Assembly (NCBI RefSeq): GCF_025950235.1
Contig: NZ_JAPDDT010000001.1
Location: forward strand, 868,001 to 932,000
Origin: Luteolibacter arcticus
GTDB lineage: Bacteria > Verrucomicrobiota > Verrucomicrobiia > Verrucomicrobiales > Akkermansiaceae
Length of the DNA: 64,000 nucleotides
Reading direction: 5' to 3'
The position numbers and the translations under genes were made by a program. Under the pieces are notes generated by a model that was not told the DNA's origin, made no database searches, and saw only the letters and a list, made by a program, of their open reading frames with translations. Of this stretch, positions 25,454 to 34,446 are shown piece by piece (position 1 is the stretch's first letter; each line of letters opens with the position of its first letter).

Positions 25454-26873
25454 CGAGCTCCACCACCGGCAGGATGCGCTGTTACGGCGCCTCCTGAAGG
25501 ATCGCGTGGCCCCCTTTACCGCCTACTACGGCAAGCTTTTCAAGGGGCTGGGCATTGAGCCCGGCGACATCCGGGGCACGGACGACCTCAAGCTGCTACC
25601 CTTCACGTCCAAGGCCGATCTCACCACGCCCCGCGACTTCGTGGTCATCCCCGACGAGAAGGTCCTGCGCCACCAGTGGTCCACGCTCCGCTACGCACTC
25701 ACCCACGGTCCCGCGGCGACGAAGCAAGCGCTGGAGGAAGAACTGCGTCCAATCCTGCTAACAAGCACCACCGGTCGCTCCGCCGCGCCGGTGCCCTTCC
25801 TCTATACCAAGCACGACCTCGCCAACCTCGAGGAGTGCGGACGTCGCATGATGGAACTGTGCAAGTCCGATCCCTCGTGGCGGCACATCAATGCTTTCCC
25901 CTTCGCGCCTCACCTCGCCTTCTGGTTGGCCCACCACGCAGGCACCGGCTTCAACACCTTCATGATGTCCACCGGCGGCGGCAAGACGCTCGGCACGGAT
26001 GGCAACCTGCGCCTCATCACGAAGATCGATCCCGACGCGATCATCGCGATGCCGACCTTCCTCTATCACCTGCTCCAACAGGCCGCCCACGAGAAGCTGC
26101 GCTGGACCAAGCTCAAGCGCATCGTCCTCGGCGGCGAGAAGGTCCCACTCGGGATGCGCCGAAAACTCCGCGCGTTGTGCGAGGAGATCGGGGCCGAAAA
26201 GGTCGCCATCATGTCCACCTACGGCTTCACCGAAGCCAAGCTCGCATGGACCGAATGCATGCCGCCGGACGGTGCGGATCCCACCGGCTTCCATACCTAT
26301 CCGGATTTCGCGTTCCTCGAGGTGATCGACCCGAAGACCGGCGAACGCGTGCCCGATGGCCAGCCCGGCGAGATCGTTTGCACGCCACTCGATGCCCGCG
26401 GCACGGTCGTGATTCGCTACCGCACTGGCGACCTCATTGAAGGCGGGCTCACCTACGAACCCTGCCCGCACTGCGGCAGGACCTGCCCTCGCCTGTTAGG
26501 AAAGATTTCCCGCGTCTCCGACATCCGCGAACTCAATGTGGACAAGCTCAAGGGCACACTTGTCGATTTCAACGCGCTCGAGAACCTTTTGGACGACACC
26601 GACGGTCTCGGTGCATGGCAGATTGAGTTGCGCAAGCGCCACGACGACCCGCTCGAAACCGACCAGGTCTTCGTTCACGCTGTGCCGATCAACGGATGCG
26701 ACCACGAGGCCTTGCGCGAGCAGATCAGCCATCGCTTCGGCGAAGCCGTCGAGTTCGCGCCGAACGACATCGTGTTCCACAGTTGGGACGAGATGCGCCG
26801 CATGCAAGGAGTCGGCAAGGAGTTGAAGGAGCAGAAGGTCGTCGATCATCGCCCCACCCCCGAAGTCTCATGA
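25407..26873 (+). CDS. AMP-forming CoA ligase of the phenylacetate-CoA ligase/F390 synthetase type
   Basis: 488 residues from ATG 25407, inside the end of the patatin gene. The ATP-binding P-loop is LTSTTGRSAAPVPF, with a later YGFTEAK (A5-like) and VIRYRTGDL (A7-like) motif. A Cys-rich knuckle, CPHCGRTCPRLLG, is typical of PaaK-type enzymes and absent from FadD. It probably activates fatty or aromatic acids to CoA thioesters. Position between a lipase and beta-oxidation genes argues for acyl chains. The stop overlaps the thiolase start (ATGA, 26870-26873). Confidence 0.85.
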   Translation: MKPRPFNPWWATTSRDELHHRQDALLRRLLKDRVAPFTAYYGKLFKGLGIEPGDIRGTDDLKLLPFTSKADLTTPRDFVVIPDEKVLRHQWSTLRYALTHGPAATKQALEEELRPILLTSTTGRSAAPVPFLYTKHDLANLEECGRRMMELCKSDPSWRHINAFPFAPHLAFWLAHHAGTGFNTFMMSTGGGKTLGTDGNLRLITKIDPDAIIAMPTFLYHLLQQAAHEKLRWTKLKRIVLGGEKVPLGMRRKLRALCEEIGAEKVAIMSTYGFTEAKLAWTECMPPDGADPTGFHTYPDFAFLEVIDPKTGERVPDGQPGEIVCTPLDARGTVVIRYRTGDLIEGGLTYEPCPHCGRTCPRLLGKISRVSDIRELNVDKLKGTLVDFNALENLLDDTDGLGAWQIELRKRHDDPLETDQVFVHAVPINGCDHEALREQISHRFGEAVEFAPNDIVFHSWDEMRRMQGVGKELKEQKVVDHRPTPEVS

Positions 26874-28117
26874 ATGACTTGTTCATCATCGCCGGCATCC
26901 GCACCCCCTTCTGCCGTTCAGGCACGGACTTCGATGCCCTTGGCGCGGATGATCTAGGCCGGCACGCCTGCTCCGCCTTGTTGCTCCGCACCGGCATCGA
27001 TCCGGGACTGATCGACGAAGTCATCATCGGCTGCGTCGCACAACCACCGGACGCCGCGAACGTCGCCCGGGTCATCGCCCTGCGTACCGGCATTCCGGAA
27101 AAGACTCCCGCGGTGACCGTTCACCGGAATTGCGCGTCAGGCATGGAGGCGATCACCACCGCCCACCAGCGAATGGTGTCCGGCCAAGGCGAGTTGTTCC
27201 TCGTCGGCGGCGCGGAAAGCATGTCGAGCATCCCCTTCTTCTACCCCCATAGTGCGGTCGCGAAGTTCGCCACGCTCTCCAAGGCCAAGGAGATCGGCGA
27301 GAAGATCACCGCCATCGCGGATTTCCGGCCGCGCGATTTCAAGCCCCGCATTGGTCTCCAGCTCGGCCTCACCGATCCCGTAAGCGGGCAGATCATGGGC
27401 GACACCGCGGAAACCCTGGCCCGTGAGTTTCATCTGACCCGTGAGTTGCAAGACGCCTTCGCCGCCTCCTCCCACCTCAAGGCGCTCGCCGCCGCGGACC
27501 GGTTGTCAGAAGAAGTCGCACCGGTCCATCTGCCCGGCAAGGCGGTGACTCGCGACAATGGCGTCCGCGAAGACTCGACCCCTGAAAGGCTCGCCAAGCT
27601 TCGCCCGATCTTCGACCGTCAGAGCGGCAGCGTGACCGCGGGCAATAGCTCGCAGGTCACCGATGGCGCGGTGGCCTTGCTCGTCGGCAGCGAGCAAGCC
27701 GCCATAAAGCTCGGCATCGAACCTCTCGGGCGTCTCACCAGCTACGCCTACGTCGGCTGCGATCCCAAGCGCATGGGCCTGGGACCGGTGCATGCCATCG
27801 GGCGTCTCGGTCGCTCACCGGCGGAGGCCGATGTCATCGAGATTAACGAAGCCTTTGCCGCCCAAGTCCTCGCCGTTCTCGCCGCCTTGAAGGATCCTAA
27901 CAAATGCGGCCTCGCCATGCCGCCGGTCGAGATCCCGCACGAGAAGCTCAACCGCCGCGGCGGCTCCATCGCGCTTGGCCATCCCGTGGGTGCCAGCGGA
28001 GCCCGCCTCGTTCTCACCGCCCTCCATCAGCTCCGTGAGACCGGTGGACGTCACGCTCTCACCACCCTTTGCGTCGGCGGCGGCCAAGGCGCCGCTCTCT
28101 GGCTCGAACGCCCGTGA
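26870..28117 (+). CDS. Acetyl-CoA acyltransferase (3-ketoacyl-CoA thiolase)
   Basis: 415 residues. The thiolase nucleophile is Cys88 in HRNCASGMEA. The C-terminal catalytic His lies in GSIALGHPVGASGAR and the second Cys in LCVGGGQGAALW. NEAFAAQ is the conserved Asn-containing loop. It cleaves 3-ketoacyl-CoA to acetyl-CoA and a shortened acyl-CoA in the last step of beta-oxidation. A loop of ~40 residues (PFFYPHSAVAKFATLSKAKE and following) is as in the longer FadI-type thiolases. It is coupled to the ligase upstream and followed by the multifunctional hydratase/dehydrogenase gene after four bases. Confidence 0.95.
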   Translation: MNDLFIIAGIRTPFCRSGTDFDALGADDLGRHACSALLLRTGIDPGLIDEVIIGCVAQPPDAANVARVIALRTGIPEKTPAVTVHRNCASGMEAITTAHQRMVSGQGELFLVGGAESMSSIPFFYPHSAVAKFATLSKAKEIGEKITAIADFRPRDFKPRIGLQLGLTDPVSGQIMGDTAETLAREFHLTRELQDAFAASSHLKALAAADRLSEEVAPVHLPGKAVTRDNGVREDSTPERLAKLRPIFDRQSGSVTAGNSSQVTDGAVALLVGSEQAAIKLGIEPLGRLTSYAYVGCDPKRMGLGPVHAIGRLGRSPAEADVIEINEAFAAQVLAVLAALKDPNKCGLAMPPVEIPHEKLNRRGGSIALGHPVGASGARLVLTALHQLRETGGRHALTTLCVGGGQGAALWLERP

Positions 28118-28121
28118 AGCC

Positions 28122-30083
28122 ATGAATCATCTCCACTTCCAGCTCAACGGCACGCACGGGGTTCTCACCTTCGACCGCGAAGGATCCTCCGCGAATCTCT
28201 TCGACCGTCCCGCCTTGGTCGAACTCAACGACAAGCTCGACGCCCTCTCCGCCCATCCCGAACTCACCGGCCTGATTCTCCGCTCGGCCAAGCCTTCCAT
28301 CTTCATCGCCGGCGCGGATCTGAACGTCCTCTCTTCGCTCCAAGGCGACGAGCTGCGCGACCTGATCGAACTCGGCCAAGCGACCTTTCAAAAGCTCGCT
28401 CGCCTTCCCTACGTCACCATCGCCGCCATCCACGGCGCTTGCGTCGGTGGCGGCTGCGAACTTGCCCTCGCTTGCGATTGGCGCGTCGCGAGCGACGCTT
28501 CCGCCACCAAGATCGGCCTGCCCGAAACCAATCTCGGCATTCTTCCCGCCTGGGGCGGCACCACGCGACTGCCCCGGCTCATCGGCCTGCCAGCCGCGCT
28601 GTCCATCATCCTCGGCGGCAAGGTCCTCGCGGCCGGTGCCGCGAAGGCGAAGGGACTGGTCGATGCCGTGGTACCCCGGGAAAATCTCGAAGCTCATGCC
28701 CTGACTTTTCTCGGCCGCGGCAAGCGTCGCCCCAAATCCTTCTTCCATCTCCATAATCCCCTCTCCGTCGCCATCATCGGCGCTAAGGCCCGGGCCTCAT
28801 TGCGGGCTAAAACCCGCGGCCTCTATCCCGGCCCGGAAGCCGCGCTCGACGTCGCGCTCGCTTCCTGCAGCGGACCGCTGGAAGAGGGATTCCGTCGTGA
28901 AAGGGAGGCCATCCTCAAGCTCGCGCCCCGGCCGGAAACGCGGCAGCTCCTGCGACTCTTCTTTCTCCAGGAGCGGGCCAAGAAGCACCGCGTCGTCTCC
29001 GCCGAGCCACGCAAGATCGATCGCTGCGCCGTCATCGGATCCGGCGTGATGGGGGCCGGCATTGCCTATTGGCTCAGCACCCGCGGTCACGACGTCATCC
29101 TGCGCGATCTCGACGATGACGCCTTGGCCCGCTGCATGAAGTCCATCGCGAAGAACTACGATGAATCTCGTAGTCGCCGGATCTTCACGCCCACCGCTGC
29201 AGCCCGTGGCTTGGATCGCATCCATCCCTCCGCCGTCGCCGTCCCGCTCGACCGCTGCGACCTGGTGATCGAGGCGGCCGTCGAGCGGCTCGATATCAAA
29301 CAGAAGGTCTTTGCCGAGCTCTCCTCTCGCACCCGCCCCGATACCATCCTTGCAACCAACACCTCGGCGTTACCCATCCACGAACTCACCGGCGTCGTCC
29401 GAAATCCGGAGCGATTGGTTGGTTTGCACTTCTTCAACCCGGTCCACCGCATGCCGCTGGTGGAAGTCGTCCGCACCACCACCACCTCCGACGCAACCCT
29501 TGCCACCGCGGTCGCCTTCGTGCGCTCGCTGGGAAAGCTGCCGGTCGTCGTGCGCGACTCGCCCGGCTTTCTGGTAAACCGCATCCTGATGCCCTACCTC
29601 GTCGAAGCCGCAAAGATCTTCGAGCGCGGCGGCGATCCAAAGGTCATCGACGATGCGATGCTCGACTTCGGCATGCCGATGGGACCGCTGCGTCTGCTCG
29701 ATGAAGTCGGTCTCGATGTCTCCGCTCACGTCGCACGGACCTTGGCCGACGCATTTCCTGACCGCATGGGCGTGCCCGGCTTGCTTGCAAAACTCATCGA
29801 GCAAGGACAACTCGGCCGCAAGTCAGGCGCAGGCTTCTACACCTACAATCACAACGAGACCGCGCCCAATCCCGCCGCCCTTGCCTTGCGCACCGGCAGC
29901 GAACCGGCACCCGCGGATGTCGCGGCGCAACTCGCCCATGCGATGAGCGAGGAAGCACGTCTCTGCCTCGACGAAGGAATTGCTGAAACCGCTGACGACA
30001 TCGACCTCGCGATGGTCCTCGGCACCGGCTACGCGCCGTTCCGAGGTGGCCCGCTGCAAAACGAACTCAAGCACCCCGTCTGA
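28122..30083 (+). CDS. Bifunctional enoyl-CoA hydratase / 3-hydroxyacyl-CoA dehydrogenase
   Basis: 653 residues from ATG 28122. Residues ~1-210 form a crotonase domain with oxyanion-hole segment IAGADLNVL, the first catalytic Glu in GGGCELALACDWR and the second in IGLPETNLGILPAWGGTTRLP. From ~300 the NAD-binding domain starts at CAVIGSGVMGAGIAYWLS. It continues with ATNTSALPI, the catalytic His in GLHFFNPVHRMPLVEV, and the C-terminal domain GFLVNRILMPYLVEA. Order and length match FadJ/FadB alpha subunits, though it is shorter than E. coli FadB. It hydrates enoyl-CoA and oxidises the hydroxyacyl product. Confidence 0.95.
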   Translation: MNHLHFQLNGTHGVLTFDREGSSANLFDRPALVELNDKLDALSAHPELTGLILRSAKPSIFIAGADLNVLSSLQGDELRDLIELGQATFQKLARLPYVTIAAIHGACVGGGCELALACDWRVASDASATKIGLPETNLGILPAWGGTTRLPRLIGLPAALSIILGGKVLAAGAAKAKGLVDAVVPRENLEAHALTFLGRGKRRPKSFFHLHNPLSVAIIGAKARASLRAKTRGLYPGPEAALDVALASCSGPLEEGFRREREAILKLAPRPETRQLLRLFFLQERAKKHRVVSAEPRKIDRCAVIGSGVMGAGIAYWLSTRGHDVILRDLDDDALARCMKSIAKNYDESRSRRIFTPTAAARGLDRIHPSAVAVPLDRCDLVIEAAVERLDIKQKVFAELSSRTRPDTILATNTSALPIHELTGVVRNPERLVGLHFFNPVHRMPLVEVVRTTTTSDATLATAVAFVRSLGKLPVVVRDSPGFLVNRILMPYLVEAAKIFERGGDPKVIDDAMLDFGMPMGPLRLLDEVGLDVSAHVARTLADAFPDRMGVPGLLAKLIEQGQLGRKSGAGFYTYNHNETAPNPAALALRTGSEPAPADVAAQLAHAMSEEARLCLDEGIAETADDIDLAMVLGTGYAPFRGGPLQNELKHPV

Positions 30084-30086
30084 GCC

Positions 30087-31889
30087 ATGCACGACACCCT
30101 GATCGACACCAGCAAGATGTCCGCCGGCCAACGCGCGGCACTGGAACTCGCGGAGTCGTCGCGGGACACCCGCGAGCTATCCGGATTCGCCGCCTCGATC
30201 TTCGATGGCTCGCCGGACTTCTCGCTGATCTTCCCCTTCCCTCACCAATCCGCTGCAGACGAAGCAGAGGGTGATGCTTTCCTTGAGAAGCTTGCCGCGT
30301 TTCTCCGCGATCGCACCGATCCCGACGCCATCGACCGGGAGGGCGAGATCCCGGAGGCGGTATTCGAGGGCCTCGCCAAGCTCGGTGCCTTCGGCATCAA
30401 GATCCCGAAAGACTATGGCGGCCTCGGCTTGTCCCAGACGAACTACTCGCGGGCCGCGATGTTGTTAGGTGGCCACTGCGGCAATCTTACCGCCCTGCTT
30501 TCCGCCCATCAATCGATCGGCATCCCGCAGCCATTGCTGGCTTTCGGGACCGAGGAACAGAAGCGGAAGTATCTTCCCCAATGCGCCGCCGGTGCCGTCT
30601 CGGCCTTCGCACTGACCGAAACCGAGGTCGGCTCGGATCCCGCGCGGATGAAAACCACCGGGCGGCTTTCCGACGATGGCACGCATTGGATTCTCGATGG
30701 CGAGAAGCTGTGGTGCACCAATGGCCTCAAGGCCAAGCACCTGATCGTGATGGCTCGCACCCCCCTCCCGGATAAACCGAACGCGATCACCGCCTTCATC
30801 GTTGAGATCGCGTGGCCCGGCGTGGAGATCATCACCCGCTGTCACTTCATGGGTCTCAAGGCGCTCTACAATGGCGTCATCCGATTCACCGGTGTGAAGG
30901 TGCCGCGGGAAAACGTGGTCCTCGGTGAAGGCAAGGGACTCAAGGTCGCGCTGACGACACTCAACACCGGCCGCCTCACCTTGCCCGCCGCCTGCGTCGG
31001 ACTGCTGGATCGCTGCCTGGACATCGCCGTGACCTGGTCGCGCGAACGCGAGCAGTGGGGGCAAGCCATCGGCAAGCACGAGGCCATCGCTGGCAAGCTC
31101 GCCGACCTCGCCGCCGACGCCTTCGCTACGGAATCCCTCGTACTTTACACCTCGGCGCTGGTCGATGCCGACAAGAAGGCCGACATCCGCCTGGAAGCCG
31201 CCGTCGCCAAGCTTTGGGGCACCGAGGCCGGCTGGCACGGCGCGGACTCAACCATGCAGATCAAGGGCGGCCGCGGCTACGAAACCGCCGACTCCCTGCG
31301 CAACCGCGGCGAACGCCCGGATCCAATCGAGCGCCTGCTGCGCGACAGCCGGATCAACACGATCTTCGAGGGCTCCACCGAGATCATGCACCTCTTCATT
31401 GCGCGCGAAGCCCTCGACCCCCACCTCCGCCGGGGGGCCGCGGCATTGGACACCCGCAAGCCCATGTCCGAGCGCTTGAAAACCGCCCTACACGCCGGAG
31501 TCTTCTACAGCGGCTGGTATCCCAAGCGCTGGCTGCCACTGACCCGCGGCATCCCTTCGGATTTGGATCCGCAGTTGCGCCGGGCGCTGGGAAAGACCGC
31601 GGCACTCAGCCGCAAGCTGGCCCGGTCCCTCTTCCACTCAATGGCGCGCAATGGACCGAAGCTCGAACGCCGCCAGCTTCTGTTAGGCCGGATGGTCGAT
31701 GCGGGTTCCGAGTTGCTCGCGATGAGCGTTTCCGCCGCGCGGGCCCATACCCTGGGCGATGACGCATCGCTCCAGACGGCGCGCTTCATCTGCCATCGCG
31801 GCGAACAGCGGGTGAAGACGTTGTTCGCCGAGGCGTCGGACAAGCGGGATGCCGAGGCCTACCGGTTGGCAAAGCGCCTGATTTCCTGA
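30087..31889 (+). CDS. Acyl-CoA dehydrogenase
   Basis: 600 residues, three bases after the preceding stop. The flavin and substrate site is shown by FALTETEVGSDPARMKTT, WCTNGLKAKHLIVMART, and the C-terminal IKGGRGYETADSLRNRGE and NTIFEGSTEIMHL blocks. The last of these holds the catalytic Glu. It has an ~80-residue N-terminal extension and a ~170-residue C-terminal extension, like the larger VLCAD/FadE5-like enzymes. It performs the first oxidation of acyl-CoA. It closes the operon of patatin, ligase, thiolase and hydratase/dehydrogenase, and its stop is nearly touching the convergent cassette gene C2. Confidence 0.95.
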   Translation: MHDTLIDTSKMSAGQRAALELAESSRDTRELSGFAASIFDGSPDFSLIFPFPHQSAADEAEGDAFLEKLAAFLRDRTDPDAIDREGEIPEAVFEGLAKLGAFGIKIPKDYGGLGLSQTNYSRAAMLLGGHCGNLTALLSAHQSIGIPQPLLAFGTEEQKRKYLPQCAAGAVSAFALTETEVGSDPARMKTTGRLSDDGTHWILDGEKLWCTNGLKAKHLIVMARTPLPDKPNAITAFIVEIAWPGVEIITRCHFMGLKALYNGVIRFTGVKVPRENVVLGEGKGLKVALTTLNTGRLTLPAACVGLLDRCLDIAVTWSREREQWGQAIGKHEAIAGKLADLAADAFATESLVLYTSALVDADKKADIRLEAAVAKLWGTEAGWHGADSTMQIKGGRGYETADSLRNRGERPDPIERLLRDSRINTIFEGSTEIMHLFIAREALDPHLRRGAAALDTRKPMSERLKTALHAGVFYSGWYPKRWLPLTRGIPSDLDPQLRRALGKTAALSRKLARSLFHSMARNGPKLERRQLLLGRMVDAGSELLAMSVSAARAHTLGDDASLQTARFICHRGEQRVKTLFAEASDKRDAEAYRLAKRLIS

Positions 31890-31892
31890 CGA

Positions 31893-33050
31893 TCACTTCT
31901 CCTCCGTCGTGGTCAGCGATCCATTCACCTTGATCGTGCGGTCGATCTCGAAGGTCACGTAGGTGACGCGCTCCGGCCGGCGCTCGTCGAAAGGGGTGAC
32001 GGTCAGCACTTCGATGGTATAGGTGCCGTCTTCCTTGATGTCGTTTTCGCTCACCGTAAGTGGCACCACTGCATCCTGAGGGGCATAGGTATTGAACGAC
32101 ACCACTGACGAACCGATGACGCGGCCGACGGTTCCGAGTGCCTGCTGGCCCTTGTAAATCTGGGCGTAGGTCACGCTATCGGGATAGAGGTCGTTGCACA
32201 GCACCCGGGCGTGCGGAGGCACTCCGGTATAGCGTTTGCCAGATTCGATTCCTTCGACAGCTCCGTCGCAAACCGGCCAGATCTGGATCGTCGAGGATGC
32301 GACCGCGGCCACCCGTCCATTTCCGCCGAGGGCCACCTTGGCAGTGAAAGTCTCTTCGCCGCAGGCCTTGGTCGGTCGCTCGGCGGGAAGCGCCTGATAG
32401 ATCTCGGGATCGGAGAAGTCACCGTTCTTCGTGAACTCGAACATCTCATCGTAGCTTCCTTGCCCGGCACCGTTCGGGTACGGGACATGGAGGTCGGGGT
32501 GGTAGAATTTGAAGTCGCGCTCGAGCGTGACCTTGCTGATCCCGCCAAGCGGATCGCCAGGCTCAGCGAGCTTGCGGATGGAGAAGTCCATCGCAAACGG
32601 CCGGTCGGCACGCGTCCGCGGCGGGCTGTACGTATCCTCCGAGCGAAGTGCCAGCGTCGCAGCCGGAAGATGGGCACCGATGGTGACCTCATCGATAAGC
32701 TGCGGCAGCGGCTGGTACTCGCCGGATCCGCCGAGAATCACATCGAGGTGAATCCCAAGCAGATCGACGTCCACGAGATGCGAGTCGAGCGAGACATTGA
32801 CGTGGGCAAGCGATCCGACGCCGACGTCGAGCAGGCTGAAGGGATCGTAGGTCTCGTCGTGATAGGCGTAGAGCTGGAGGATGGCCCCGTCGCCTTCGAG
32901 CGGCTTCGAGAGAATCTGGCCATTGAGCCCGGAAACCGGCATGTCATAGACGACCGGCTGGCCCTGGATGAGCTGGATCTGGCGGATGAAGTCCACGCCG
33001 GTAGCAGGCAGGGCGGTGGCGGCAATGAGTGCAAGGGTGGGGAGTTTCAT
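31893..33050 (-). CDS. Secreted cassette protein C2, paralogue of C1
   Basis: 385 residues. The signal peptide is about MKLPTLALIAATALPATG. It shares with C1 an N-terminal FIRQIQLIQGQPVVYDMPV block, the central RSEDTYSPPRTRADRPFAMDF block, and IQIWPVCDGA. It also shares NDLYPDSVTYAQIYKGQQALGTVGRVIGSS and the C-terminal FEIDRTIKVNGSLTT. The region between residues ~50 and ~95 is longer than in C1. It overlaps B2 by ATGA (33047-33050), exactly as in the first cassette. Exported, beta-rich, family unknown to me. The gene is convergent with the acyl-CoA dehydrogenase gene. Confidence 0.8.
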   Translation of the reverse strand: MKLPTLALIAATALPATGVDFIRQIQLIQGQPVVYDMPVSGLNGQILSKPLEGDGAILQLYAYHDETYDPFSLLDVGVGSLAHVNVSLDSHLVDVDLLGIHLDVILGGSGEYQPLPQLIDEVTIGAHLPAATLALRSEDTYSPPRTRADRPFAMDFSIRKLAEPGDPLGGISKVTLERDFKFYHPDLHVPYPNGAGQGSYDEMFEFTKNGDFSDPEIYQALPAERPTKACGEETFTAKVALGGNGRVAAVASSTIQIWPVCDGAVEGIESGKRYTGVPPHARVLCNDLYPDSVTYAQIYKGQQALGTVGRVIGSSVVSFNTYAPQDAVVPLTVSENDIKEDGTYTIEVLTVTPFDERRPERVTYVTFEIDRTIKVNGSLTTTEEK

Positions 33051-33586
33051 GGAGGGGTGACAGTTACGGGAAGGACAGTGACGGGGTTGCCACGCAGGGT
33101 GGCGATGACGATGCGACCGGCCGCGGCAAAGGCCTTGCGATCGCTTTCAGAGAGCGGGGCCTCGCCGCGGATCTGGGGCAAGGTGACCTCGTGGGTGGAG
33201 ATCCAATTGCGATTGGCGACGAGGAAGTCCGGCCAAGCCACCGGCTTGCCGACCGCCTTGTTAGACACGCGGGTCGCCACTGCATCGGGACAGAAGACCA
33301 CCGAGCCTTTTGGCAAGATCGCATGGGTCTCTCCATTACTGATGAAGGCCGACAACTCGGCGATGCTGTAGTCCTTCGCTTTCCGCGCCACGGGCTTGGG
33401 CCTGGCAGCACCGGCAGCGTCGCGGCGGGCGATGAACGCTTCGTCGCCGGAGACGTCATTGGCAGGGGGCAGAAGTCCGGGGGGAAGGACTTCCGGCCCC
33501 CTGCCGCTGCGGCGCGGTTCGTCGCCCCGGGTGGGGGCGCTTGCAAGCAGACCGAGGGCGGCGAACAGCAAAGGGAGAGGTTTCAT
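33047..33586 (-). CDS. Secreted cassette protein B2, paralogue of B1
   Basis: 179 residues with a signal peptide (MKPLPLLFAALGLLASAPTRG). After a Pro/Arg-rich linker of ~50 residues, the C-terminal ~95 residues align with B1: AILPKGSVVF, AWPDFLVANRNWISTHEV, GEAPLSE and VIATLRGNPVTVLPV. Both ends overlap neighbours by four bases (33583-33586 with A2, 33047-33050 with C2), a tighter arrangement than in cassette 1. Function unknown. Confidence 0.8.
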   Translation of the reverse strand: MKPLPLLFAALGLLASAPTRGDEPRRSGRGPEVLPPGLLPPANDVSGDEAFIARRDAAGAARPKPVARKAKDYSIAELSAFISNGETHAILPKGSVVFCPDAVATRVSNKAVGKPVAWPDFLVANRNWISTHEVTLPQIRGEAPLSESDRKAFAAAGRIVIATLRGNPVTVLPVTVTPP

Positions 33587-34446
33587 AGAGGAGAGCGGCT
33601 GATTTTGATCCAGCCGTGGCCCTGCGAGCCGCTGAGGTCGAGGGTCACGCTGACAAGGTCCGGAGCCTGGTAGTCCGGCAGATCGATCAGGCCGGACCCA
33701 CTTCCGCCGCTGGAGGAGGACGGCGGCGAGCCGAGGATCGTCAGATTCGCATCTCCCAGATCGAGGCCGAGAAAGGGCGGTCGAAAGACCGGGCGCTGCT
33801 CCTCGCGGTCGATGCGATAGGTGATCGGAACCGCGGCGCCATACAGGATCGAATTCGACGGCACCGAAATCTCCCCGGTCATCACCGGCGGGGCGGAGTG
33901 ATACTCGCCGAGGACATAGAAGTAGCCGGAGGGATTGAGATTGTAATACGCCGGCGCGAGCAAGCTGCCGAGCAACCCGGAACCGGCGAGGTGGAAGGTC
34001 AGATTGACATCACGCGGGTTTCGCGGGTCGCACAGCGTCCACGAAGCCCCGTAGTTATGGAGCGGCCCGACTTCCACGCCGGGAAAGCGGCCTTTCACGG
34101 TCAAATCCTCGGGATAGAACTGGGTCAGCCCGGTCTGCAGGCGGACAAAGGCGGTCGAATCGACCGCGCTTCCGGTCCCGATCAGGCCGAGCAGTTTCAG
34201 GTGGAACTGGTTGTTGACCACCGTGGTGTTGACGGCGCGGTTTCCAAGTTCGAGGCGACCGGCGACGCCAAACACGTCGTAGCGATACGGCCGGTTGAAG
34301 GAAACGGTCCGACTGCGGGTGCCCTCGGTGAGGACTACCGGGGAGGACATGCCGGGGGCCCAGCATTCAACTTGGGCGGAGACATTGGACAGCAGGGCAG
34401 AAACGGCGCACAAGGCGGCCGCGCGGAGGGGGGTCCGGGGGATCAT
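33583..34446 (-). CDS. Secreted cassette protein A2 (first gene of cassette 2)
   Basis: 287 residues from ATG 34446; the frame is open further upstream, but that extension lacks a signal peptide. The signal peptide is about MIPRTPLRAAALCAVSALLSNVSAQ. The mature protein is beta-rich with RLELGNRAVNTTVVNNQFHLKL, SWTLCDPRNPRDVNLTFHLAG, a Ser/Gly linker (PPSSSSGGSGSG) and a final DLVSVTLDLSGSQGHGWIKI. I see no clear similarity to A1, apart from a shared placement, size and a low-complexity linker. A G8 tract (34505-34512) lies about 60 bases upstream of the start. Confidence 0.7.
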   Translation of the reverse strand: MIPRTPLRAAALCAVSALLSNVSAQVECWAPGMSSPVVLTEGTRSRTVSFNRPYRYDVFGVAGRLELGNRAVNTTVVNNQFHLKLLGLIGTGSAVDSTAFVRLQTGLTQFYPEDLTVKGRFPGVEVGPLHNYGASWTLCDPRNPRDVNLTFHLAGSGLLGSLLAPAYYNLNPSGYFYVLGEYHSAPPVMTGEISVPSNSILYGAAVPITYRIDREEQRPVFRPPFLGLDLGDANLTILGSPPSSSSGGSGSGLIDLPDYQAPDLVSVTLDLSGSQGHGWIKISRSPL

